Position numbers and translations under genes: made by a program. DNA of 12,562 nucleotides from positions 1 to 12,562 of the forward strand of contig CANCDA010000061.1 in the NCBI GenBank assembly GCA_947374705.1, in the 5' to 3' direction. Of the stretch, positions 7,467 to 12,562 are shown in pieces. The notes beneath the pieces were generated by a model. That model saw nothing but the letters and a program-made list of their open reading frames with translations. It had not been told where the DNA came from and made no database searches. The first letter of the stretch is position 1. Each line of letters opens with the position of its first letter. This stretch comes from Comamonadaceae bacterium (GTDB lineage: Bacteria > Pseudomonadota > Gammaproteobacteria > Burkholderiales > Burkholderiaceae_C).

Positions 7467-7510
7467 TGCACCAAAAAAAACCACCCCGAAAGGTGGTTTT
7501 TTTTGGTGCA
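7467..7510. terminator. Strong hairpin terminator after dctP copy 2
   Basis: A perfect 19-bp stem, 7467-7485 against 7492-7510, with the 6-nt loop CCGAAA. The GC-rich tip CCACC/GGTGG is followed by eight A on one arm and eight T on the other. It begins 15 nt after the stop of receptor copy 2 (7525) on the minus strand and separates the two receptor genes, so copy 1 probably needs its own promoter. The symmetry would let it act on either strand. Confidence 0.88.
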
Positions 7511-7524
7511 ATGTGAAAACTACT

Positions 7525-8604
7525 TTACAGTTTTTGCGACTGCATGAAGCTGTCGAACTTGGCTTCGGTGAACTTGAACCAGAGGTTGGAGTCAGCGCGG
7601 AACTTGGAGTAGTCGGCGTAGATTTTCTTCCAATCAGGGTTCTTGTCGTTCAGCTCGCTATAGACCTGCATCGACGTTTTGAAGGCGGCGGCCATCACGT
7701 CGTTGGAGAAAGGACGCAGCTTGGTGCCCTTGCCCACCAGCTCCTTCAAGGCGGCCGGGTTCTTGGCGTCGTAACGGGCCTGCATGTCGATGTGAGCCAC
7801 GGCAGCGGCGGCTTCCACGATGGCCTTGTTCTCGGCGGACAAGGCGTTGTAGGCTTTGTCGTTGATGAAGAAGTCAAGCTGCGGGCCACCCTCCCACCAG
7901 CCGGGGTAGTAGTAAAACGGCGCCACCTTGTTGAAGCCCAGCTTCAGGTCGTCATAGGGGCCCACCCACTCAGCGGCGTCAATCGTGCCTTTTTCCAATG
8001 CAGTGTAGATTTCGCCGCCGGGAATGTTTTGCGGCACTGCGCCCATGCGCTCAAGCACGCGGCCGGCAAAGCCGCCGATGCGCATCTTCAGGCCCTTCAT
8101 GTCGGCCATGGACTTGATCTCTTTACGATACCAGCCACCCATCTGGGCACCAGTGTTGCCGCCAGCAAAATTGATGATGTTGTACTTGGCGTAGAACTCA
8201 CGCATCAACTTGAGGCCATTGCCCTGAAAGGTCCAAGCCGTCATCTGGCGACTATTCAGGCCAAAGGGAATGGCGCAACCCAAAGCGAAGCATTCGTTCT
8301 TGCCAAAGAAATAGTAGGGGGCCGTGTGGGCCATTTCGACCGAACCCTGCTGCACCGCATCGACCACGCCAAAGGGCGGAGTGATCTCGCCACCTGCGTG
8401 CACGGAAACTTCGAACTTGCCGCCCGACATGATTTTGACCTGATGGGCAAAAATATCGGCCGCGCCGAAGATGGTGTCCAAGGCCTTGGGGAAGCTGGAC
8501 GACAGACGCCAGCGCACGGTGGCCTGGGCATGAACGGCAGGCGCAACACCTGCGGCGAGCACGCCAGCAATACCAGCATTTTTAATCAGGGAACGACGAT
8601 CCAT
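7525..8604 (-). CDS. TRAP receptor, TakP-type 2-oxoacid-binding protein, copy 2
   Basis: Second periplasmic TRAP receptor, 359 aa, starting at ATG 8604 with AGGAG 8 nt upstream. It aligns without gaps to copy 1. Counting by eye gives about 53 differences in 359 positions, roughly 85% identity, and the 27-residue export leader is identical. The ligand motifs are all kept: GGNTGAQMGGWYRKE, MKMRIGGFAG-like MRIGGFAG, TIDAAEW and YYYPGWWEGG. Differences cluster at residues 45-58 and 307-325 and in GSSQYD versus GGPQLD just after the PGWWEG motif, which might change ligand preference. It follows dxs by 167 nt and has its own terminator. No permease genes adjoin it in the same direction; the likely partners are the plus-strand DctQM pair at 3567-5734. 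Confidence 0.9.
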   Translation of the reverse strand: MDRRSLIKNAGIAGVLAAGVAPAVHAQATVRWRLSSSFPKALDTIFGAADIFAHQVKIMSGGKFEVSVHAGGEITPPFGVVDAVQQGSVEMAHTAPYYFFGKNECFALGCAIPFGLNSRQMTAWTFQGNGLKLMREFYAKYNIINFAGGNTGAQMGGWYRKEIKSMADMKGLKMRIGGFAGRVLERMGAVPQNIPGGEIYTALEKGTIDAAEWVGPYDDLKLGFNKVAPFYYYPGWWEGGPQLDFFINDKAYNALSAENKAIVEAAAAVAHIDMQARYDAKNPAALKELVGKGTKLRPFSNDVMAAAFKTSMQVYSELNDKNPDWKKIYADYSKFRADSNLWFKFTEAKFDSFMQSQKL

Positions 8605-8653
8605 TTGATTGACTCCTATTGTTTGAGAGGGGCATCCTGATCAGCAGACCTGC

Positions 8654-8677
8654 CACAGGAACCTGTGAGAGTTTATA
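8654..8677 (-). promoter_or_regulatory. Candidate -10 box and operator-like palindrome before dctP copy 2
   Basis: On the minus strand TATAAA (8677-8672) resembles a -10 box, although no good -35 hexamer lies 17 nt upstream. Just downstream, about where transcription would start, is the palindrome CACAGG-AA-CCTGTG (8654-8667). A repressor site overlapping the start point would fit, but this is inference from position and symmetry only. Confidence 0.3.
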
Positions 8678-8689
8678 CGGATTGTGTGA

Positions 8690-8723
8690 GAAAACCCACG
8701 TAGAAACACGAGGGCGGGTTTTC
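8690..8723 (-). terminator. Possible weak terminator after dxs
   Basis: Arms GAAAACCC and GGGTTTTC (8-bp stem) enclose an 18-nt loop about 50 nt downstream of the dxs stop. The T-run is short and partly inside the stem, so it may only attenuate read-through into receptor copy 2. Confidence 0.3.
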
Positions 8724-8771
8724 CCTTGAACGCTTGCCGTAGGCGTGAAAGCTAATGGCTTTGGCAACCCG

Positions 8772-10649
8772 TCAGGCCTGAGCCACCAGATCAGGAAAGC
8801 GCCGCTCAATCGAAGCGGCCATTCCCGCCGCATCCAGCCCCTGCAAGGCCATCAACTTCACAGGGTCACCATGCTCAATGAAGGTGTCGGGCAAGCCCAA
8901 ATGCAACAGTGACTTGAGCACGCCCGCTGCTTGCAAGGCCTCGCCCACCGCACTACCCGCCCCACCCATGAGCGCGCCGTCTTCCACCGTCACCAGGGCT
9001 TCATGTTCAGCAGCCACTTGCAACAAAAGTTCAACATCCAGTGGCTTGGCCCAACGCATATTGACCACCGTGGCGTTGAACTTGTCTGCCGCCTCCAGCG
9101 CCGGGTACAAGAGCGTGCCAAAGGCCAAGATGGCAATGCCTTTGCCCGCGCCCAGGCGACGTACTTCACCCTTGCCAAACGGTAGCGCCTGCAAACCCGG
9201 TTGGGTCGCCACGCCCGCACCCGACCCACGCGGGTAACGCACCGCCACCGGATGGTTTTGCTCGAACGCACTGCTGAGCAACTGACGACATTCATTTTCA
9301 TCGGCCGGGCAGGCCACGCTGACATTGGGAATGCAGCGCAGATAAGGAATGTCATAGGCCCCGGCATGGGTCGCCCCATCGGCCCCCACCAGACCAGCGC
9401 GGTCCAGCGCAAACACCACGGGCAAATCCTGCAAGGCCACGTCGTGAATCAACTGGTCATAACCGCGCTGCAAAAAGGTGGAGTAAATCGCCACCACGGG
9501 TTTGAGTCCCTCGCAAGCCAGACCGGCGGCGAAGGTGACGGCGTGCTGCTCGGCAATGCCCACATCAAAGTAGCGCGAAGGAAAGCGCCGATGGAACTCC
9601 ACCATGCCCGAACCCTCACGCATGGCGGGTGTCACGCCGACCAGACGTGCGTCGTGCTCGGCCATGTCACACAGCCACTGGCCAAACACCTGAGTGAACG
9701 TGGGTTTGGGCACCGCGCTGGACTTCACCAAGCCGACTGCCGGGTCAAACTTGCCCGGGCCATGGTAGGCCACCGGGTCAGCCTCGGCCAGCTTGTAGCC
9801 CTGGCCTTTTTTGGTGACCACATGCAGGAACTGCGGGCCTTTGAGGTGCTTGATGTTTTCCAGCGTGGGGATGAGGGATTCAAGGTCATGGCCGTCAATC
9901 GGGCCGATGTAGTTGAAGCCAAATTTTTCAAACAACGTGGCAGGCACCACCATGCCCTTGGCGTGTTCTTCAATGCGCTTGGCCAGCTCAAACAGGGGCG
10001 GTGCCACTTGCAGCACCTGCTTGCCTACGTTCTTGGCGGCGGCGTAAAACTGGCCGCTCATGAGTTGTGCCAGGTAGCGATTCAGCGCGCCTACGGGCGG
10101 GCTGATGCTCATGTCGTTGTCGTTCAAGATCACCAGCAGCTTGCAGTCTTCGACGCCACCGTTGTTCAGCGCCTCAAACGCCATGCCGGCCGTCATGGCC
10201 CCGTCACCAATGATTGCCACCGCGTGGCGGTCTTCGCCTTTGATGCGTGCAGCAATCGCCATGCCCAATGCGGCAGAAATGGAGGTGCTGGAATGCGCCG
10301 TGCCAAAGGCGTCGTGTTCACTCTCGCTGCGCTGCGGGAAGCCGCTCAAGCCGCCCAGTTGACGCAGCGAATCCATGCGCTCACGCCGACCCGTCAAAAT
10401 TTTGTGCGGGTAGGTCTGGTGGCCCACGTCCCACACCAGCCGGTCATCCGGCGTGTTGAACACGTAGTGCAAAGCCACCGTGAGTTCCACCGTGCCCAGG
10501 TTGGAGCTGAGGTGTCCGCCCGTGCGCGACACACTCTGCAGTACATAGGCGCGCAGTTCATCGGCCAGGGTTTTGAGCTGGGTGCGAGGGAGGCGACGCA
10601 GCTCTGCCGGGTCGTTGATGGTTTGCAAAAGTGGGAAAGACGAATTCAT
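8772..10649 (-). CDS. dxs: 1-deoxy-D-xylulose-5-phosphate synthase
   Basis: Cytoplasmic thiamine-diphosphate enzyme that condenses pyruvate with glyceraldehyde-3-phosphate, the first step of the MEP isoprenoid pathway. From the ATG at 10649 it is 625 aa, close to the 620 of E. coli. A GTG at 10670 would add 7 residues but overlaps the ispA stop; the ATG start MNSSFPLLQTIND matches the usual DXS N-terminus. Visible motifs: GHLSSNLGTVELT, HQTYPHK (His77), GDGAMTAG (148-155) with NDND of the ThDP/Mg site, DVGIAEQHAV with catalytic Glu367, and YSTFLQRGYDQ plus the GADGATHAG loop. It lies 10 nt downstream of ispA in the same direction and is complete. Confidence 0.96.
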   Translation of the reverse strand: MNSSFPLLQTINDPAELRRLPRTQLKTLADELRAYVLQSVSRTGGHLSSNLGTVELTVALHYVFNTPDDRLVWDVGHQTYPHKILTGRRERMDSLRQLGGLSGFPQRSESEHDAFGTAHSSTSISAALGMAIAARIKGEDRHAVAIIGDGAMTAGMAFEALNNGGVEDCKLLVILNDNDMSISPPVGALNRYLAQLMSGQFYAAAKNVGKQVLQVAPPLFELAKRIEEHAKGMVVPATLFEKFGFNYIGPIDGHDLESLIPTLENIKHLKGPQFLHVVTKKGQGYKLAEADPVAYHGPGKFDPAVGLVKSSAVPKPTFTQVFGQWLCDMAEHDARLVGVTPAMREGSGMVEFHRRFPSRYFDVGIAEQHAVTFAAGLACEGLKPVVAIYSTFLQRGYDQLIHDVALQDLPVVFALDRAGLVGADGATHAGAYDIPYLRCIPNVSVACPADENECRQLLSSAFEQNHPVAVRYPRGSGAGVATQPGLQALPFGKGEVRRLGAGKGIAILAFGTLLYPALEAADKFNATVVNMRWAKPLDVELLLQVAAEHEALVTVEDGALMGGAGSAVGEALQAAGVLKSLLHLGLPDTFIEHGDPVKLMALQGLDAAGMAASIERRFPDLVAQA

Positions 10650-10659
10650 GAAAATTTCT

Positions 10660-11646
10660 TTAATTTGCACGGTTGACCACCATGTCAGCCAGCGCGCGCA
10701 AGGCCCGTGTGTCGTGCAGACCGCTGGCTTTTAGCGCGTCATCCGCCTGCGCCAGCAGCTCTTGCGCATAGGCCTGTGAACGCGCCAACCCGAGCAGGGA
10801 GACGTAGGTGGGCTTGTCTTGCTCGGCGTCCTTGCCCGCTGTTTTTCCCAGCGTCGCAGAGTCAGCCGTGACATCCAAAATATCGTCCACCACCTGAAAC
10901 GCCAGGCCAATGGCCGCGCCATAGGTGGAAAGCGCTTGCAAAGCTGCCGCCGAGGGCGCACCACAGGCCGCGCCCATCATCACACTGCCCTGCAAGAGCG
11001 CACCGGTCTTGAGACGGTGCATCTCACGCAACTGGGGCTCGCTGAGCTTCACGCCCACACTGGCCAAATCAATCGCCTGCCCGCCTGCCATGCCCGCACT
11101 GCCCGCCGCACGGGCCAGCAAGCGGCACAACTGAGCCTGCACCGTGGGTGAAACAGCGTCATCATCCGGCGTCAACAACTCAAACGCCAGCGCCTGCAAA
11201 GCGTCACCCGCCAGCAGCGCACGCGCCTCGCCAAACTGCACATGCACCGTGGGCTTGCCCCGGCGCAGCACGTCGTTGTCCATGCAGGGCATGTCGTCAT
11301 GCACCAACGAATAGGCGTGGATCAGCTCGACGGCACACGCGGCCCGCAGGGCCGCTTCATCCAACCCGGCGCGCAGAGCAGCCTCGTCCAACCCAGCACG
11401 CAGGGTCGCTGCGTCTAAAGGAGCCACTGCCTCGCTGGCAGCCAGCACCAGCAGCGGGCGCAAACGCTTGCCGCCATCCAGCACGGCGTAGCGCATGGCT
11501 TCACCCAGACCCGCTGGCACGTCGGGCGCGACCCAAGCCGACAAGGCTTGCTCCACGCGCAACTGACGCGCACGGCTCCAACTTGGCAAATCAAAATCAG
11601 TTGATGTCATGCTGGCGCTGGACTTGTTCAAAAGGGACTCGCTCAT
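10660..11646 (-). CDS. ispA: Polyprenyl (farnesyl/geranyl) diphosphate synthase with 9-residue repeats
   Basis: Short-chain trans-prenyltransferase that extends DMAPP with IPP to GPP/FPP in the cytoplasm. The start is ATG 11646, overlapping the xseB stop (ATGA), giving 328 aa; the E. coli enzyme has 299. Motifs: GGKRLRPLL, first Asp-rich motif DDMPCMD (117-123) followed by LRRGKPT, GDALQALAFELL, GMAGGQAIDL, KTGALLQG and second motif FQVVDDILDVT, then GKTAGKD. Just before the first Asp-rich motif, residues 75-101 form three 9-residue repeats (APLDAATLR, AGLDEAALR, AGLDEAALR), which account for much of the extra length. The catalytic residues are intact. It stands between xseB and dxs, a common proteobacterial order. 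An alternative start at Met13 (11610) is possible. Confidence 0.94.
   Translation of the reverse strand: MSESLLNKSSASMTSTDFDLPSWSRARQLRVEQALSAWVAPDVPAGLGEAMRYAVLDGGKRLRPLLVLAASEAVAPLDAATLRAGLDEAALRAGLDEAALRAACAVELIHAYSLVHDDMPCMDNDVLRRGKPTVHVQFGEARALLAGDALQALAFELLTPDDDAVSPTVQAQLCRLLARAAGSAGMAGGQAIDLASVGVKLSEPQLREMHRLKTGALLQGSVMMGAACGAPSAAALQALSTYGAAIGLAFQVVDDILDVTADSATLGKTAGKDAEQDKPTYVSLLGLARSQAYAQELLAQADDALKASGLHDTRALRALADMVVNRAN
11344..11424 (-). repeat. Three 27-bp tandem repeats inside ispA
   Basis: Units at 11398-11424, 11371-11397 and 11344-11370 encode APLDAATLR, AGLDEAALR and AGLDEAALR. The last two units differ at 6 of 27 bases, all synonymous, so the peptide is identical although the DNA has drifted. 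The reading frame is kept throughout. Confidence 0.85.
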
Positions 11647-11885
11647 GAAGCGACCCACGGCTTCATGACATCGCCATCCAGCACCTTGACCTGCCCCTCA
11701 ATCGCCTCCAACTTGTCGCGACAAAACTTAAGCAGTTCAGCCCCACGCTGGTAGCCCGACAGCAACTGCTCCAGCGGCATATCGCCCGACTCCAGCCGAG
11801 CAACTAATTGCTCCAGCTCTTCCAGCGCCGCTTCGTAGTTGGCTGGGGGTTTGACGAGAGGGGATGACGCGGTAGCCTTGGGCAT
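11643..11885 (-). CDS. xseB: Exodeoxyribonuclease VII small subunit
   Basis: Small subunit of exonuclease VII, which together with several copies per XseA degrades single-stranded DNA in both directions. The 80-aa product has the family core YEAALEELEQLVARLESGD, MPLEQLLSGYQRGAELLKFCRDKL and LEAIEGQVKVL, two antiparallel helices typical of XseB. Length is normal. The start at ATG 11885 has no convincing Shine-Dalgarno sequence, but no later Met could give a complete domain. Its TGA overlaps the ispA ATG. xseA is not in the window, as is usual. Confidence 0.93.
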   Translation of the reverse strand: MPKATASSPLVKPPANYEAALEELEQLVARLESGDMPLEQLLSGYQRGAELLKFCRDKLEAIEGQVKVLDGDVMKPWVAS

Positions 11886-11926
11886 GGGGTGAGATCAGGA
11901 TAGTGGTCGAATAAAACAATCCCGCA

Positions 11927-11932
11927 ATTTTA
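11927..11932 (-). promoter_or_regulatory. Candidate -10 box for xseB-ispA-dxs
   Basis: TAAAAT on the minus strand lies 41 nt before the xseB start. The sequence upstream (AAGCTTGGGA) holds only a poor -35 at unfavourable spacing, so this is tentative. Confidence 0.25.
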
Positions 11933-12097
11933 GGCGGTCCGCTGTATCCCAAGCTTGCACCGCACTCGCTGAGGGCGAGCCGATGAACACATTCTTCTAG
12001 ACAGCTTTAATGAGCTTGCGCTACTTCTTCGGGATGATCGTGCGCAGCCCCAGTGTCGCCAGCCGATAGAGCCCACCTACGGGGCCCTCTAAAAAGC
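11933..12097. other. Intergenic stretch with a short orphan reading frame
   Basis: No gene is recognised between the xseB promoter area and the tRNA terminator. On the minus strand, from about 12091 to 12027, a frame reads EGPVGGLYRLATLGLRTI and then IPKK before TAG (12024-12026 region). This looks like the protein-like end of a lost gene, but it has no visible start and I cannot identify it. It could equally be chance. Confidence 0.3.
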
Positions 12098-12150
12098 AAA
12101 AAACCTGATAATCACAAGTTATCAATTAACTCGCTTTTATCAGGCTTTTA
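12098..12150 (-). terminator. Terminator of tRNA-Ser(GGA)
   Basis: Read on the minus strand, AAAGCCTGATAA (12148-12137) pairs with TTATCAGGTTTT (12111-12100), 12 pairs with one G-U, and is followed by a T-run. The 25-nt loop holds a smaller hairpin AGTTA/TAACT. It begins 7 nt after the tRNA 3' end. Confidence 0.75.
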
Positions 12151-12154
12151 CACT

Positions 12155-12244
12155 TGGCGGAGAAGGCGGGATTCGAACCCGCGGAAGGTATAACCCTTCG
12201 CACGCTTTCCAGGCGTGTGACTTAAACCGCTCATCCACCTCTCC
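12155..12244 (-). tRNA. tRNA-Ser, anticodon GGA
   Basis: Class II tRNA of 90 nt on the minus strand. Acceptor GGAGAGG pairs with CTTCTCC (one G-T), followed by discriminator G and encoded CCA (12157-12155). The anticodon loop CTGGAAA is at 12212-12206 with anticodon GGA at 12210-12208, closed by ACGC/GCGT. A long variable arm (GCGAAGGGTTATACCTTCC region) and T-loop TTCGAAT identify a serine tRNA. Confidence 0.96.
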
Positions 12245-12254
12245 AGAGCCTCGT

Positions 12255-12260
12255 ATTCTA
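12255..12260 (-). promoter_or_regulatory. Candidate -10 box of tRNA-Ser(GGA)
   Basis: TAGAAT on the minus strand ends 10 nt before the tRNA 5' end. A perfect TTGACA occurs at 12293-12288 but is 27 nt away from it, too far to pair as a standard -35. Confidence 0.45.
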
Positions 12261-12322
12261 GCCTACTTACATCCGACAAAAAGACAATGTCAACATGCCC
12301 CGATTTAGGCTCACCCCTCGGT

Positions 12323-12328
12323 TAGAAT
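12323..12328 (+). promoter_or_regulatory. Candidate -10 box of tRNA-Ser(UGA)
   Basis: TAGAAT ends 10 nt before the tRNA 5' end at 12339, the same hexamer and spacing as in the divergent tRNA gene. The -35 region is not close to consensus. Confidence 0.45.
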
Positions 12329-12338
12329 CACCCACGTC

Positions 12339-12426
12339 GGAAGCGTGGCAGAGTGGTCGATTGCACCGGTCTTGAAAACCGGCAACCCGAAAGGGTTCGT
12401 GAGTTCGAATCTCACCGCTTCCGCCA
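12339..12426 (+). tRNA. tRNA-Ser, anticodon UGA
   Basis: Class II tRNA of 88 nt. Acceptor GGAAGCG pairs with CGCTTCC, then discriminator G and encoded CCA (12424-12426). The anticodon loop CTTGAAA (12371-12377) gives TGA at 12373-12375, closed by CCGGT/ACCGG. The long variable arm AACCCGAAAGGGTTC and T-loop TTCGAAT confirm serine. Its last 15 bases overlap, antisense, the end of a partial gene from the right. Confidence 0.97.
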
Positions 12427-12561
12427 ACTGGCTTGACATTTGCGAAGCCTCTCTAAAAGAGGGCTTTCTTTCTCCGCCTCGATTGCTGCAATGGCAATCC
12501 AATGTTCGGGCTCTTCTCCTAATTCGATAGCAAGATTTCCAGCAAGCGCAGGACTTAATCT
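12412..12561 (-). CDS. Partial phage-regulator-like protein, C-terminal 49 residues
   Basis: An open frame enters from the right edge on the minus strand and stops at TGA 12414-12412, inside the tRNA-Ser gene. The visible 49 residues begin RLSPALAGNLAIELGEEPEH, continue WIAIAAIEAEKES and end in LERLRK and CQASWRKR. The pattern of a helix with LG-x-EP, then W-x-A-x-A-x-E-A-E and a terminal basic helix resembles the C-terminal part of small phage DNA-binding regulators of the DUF3693 type; this is from memory and inference. The HTH part would lie outside the window. No start is visible. If real, it probably belongs to a prophage or other element inserted next to the tRNA gene. Confidence 0.5.
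   Translation of the reverse strand, partial: RLSPALAGNLAIELGEEPEHWIAIAAIEAEKESPLLERLRKCQASWRKR
12445..12475 (+). terminator. Possible terminator of tRNA-Ser(UGA)
   Basis: AAGCCTCT pairs with AGAGGGCTT around a CTAAA loop with one bulged G, followed by TTTCTTT, starting 19 nt after the tRNA. It lies inside the antisense partial gene, so the hairpin may be incidental. Confidence 0.45.
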
Positions 12562-12562
12562 G

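Noticed and set aside
7513..8640. Long plus-strand open frame of 375 codons
   Set aside because: It is exactly antisense to TRAP receptor copy 2, which has signal peptide, motifs and ribosome binding site. The mirror frame also occurs at 6233-7288 opposite copy 1, so it is a codon-bias shadow.
9201..10676. Plus-strand open frame of 491 codons
   Set aside because: Antisense to dxs, with His/Gln/Arg-rich composition typical of shadows in high-GC DNA and no recognisable domain.
11344..11424. CRISPR-like direct repeats
   Set aside because: Units are contiguous without spacers and encode an in-frame peptide repeat in ispA.
12285..12295. Perfect TTGACA on the minus strand upstream of tRNA-Ser(GGA)
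   Set aside because: It lies 27 nt from the TAGAAT box, too far for a standard promoter pair.

Overview
The window looks like chromosomal DNA of a betaproteobacterium, most likely Burkholderiales/Comamonadaceae (Rhodoferax- or Limnohabitans-like). This is judged by eye from the tmRNA tag peptide ANDERFALAA, the xseB-ispA-dxs gene order, a betaproteobacterial-type SenA/EgtB-like enzyme, TakP-type TRAP receptors and fairly high GC. No database search was possible.

Layout, left to right. (1) 1-143: the 5' part of ssrA (tmRNA) on the minus strand, cut by the window edge, with its tag reading frame and pseudoknot PK1 visible. (2) 211-3469, minus strand: a four-gene cluster transcribed senA-like, tupB, tupC, tupA. 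It encodes an EgtB/SenA-family non-heme iron enzyme followed by a tungstate-type ABC transporter. The last gene, tupA, has lost its C-terminal third at a junction just upstream of ssrA, so the transporter is probably orphaned. (3) 3567-6198, plus strand: TRAP small permease, TRAP large permease with a long hydrophilic tail, and a small two-TM protein joined by a GTGA overlap. (4) 6224-8604, minus strand: two tandem TakP-type (2-oxoacid) TRAP receptor genes about 85% identical in protein, each followed by its own strong hairpin terminator. The first converges with the permease operon on a symmetrical terminator. (5) 8772-11885, minus strand: the housekeeping cluster xseB-ispA-dxs (exonuclease VII small subunit, prenyl synthase, DXP synthase), with an ATGA overlap between the first two. 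IspA carries a three-copy 9-residue tandem repeat. (6) 12155-12426: two divergent serine tRNA genes (GGA minus, UGA plus), each with encoded CCA and a TAGAAT -10 box. (7) 12412-12561, minus strand: the C-terminal end of an unlisted partial gene resembling small phage regulators, which runs antisense into the 3' end of the tRNA-Ser(UGA) gene. This suggests a mobile element starts at or just beyond the right edge.

How the genes work together: the permease pair and the two receptors should form one periplasmic-receptor-dependent importer for 2-oxoacids or similar carboxylates, with two alternative receptors. ispA and dxs both serve isoprenoid synthesis. The most interesting points are the tupA break beside ssrA, the SenA-like gene without its usual partners but joined to tup genes, the duplicated receptors in opposite orientation to their permease, the uncharacterised two-TM protein coupled to dctM, the IspA repeat, and the possible element boundary at the tRNA. 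I found no clearly new defence or CRISPR-type system.
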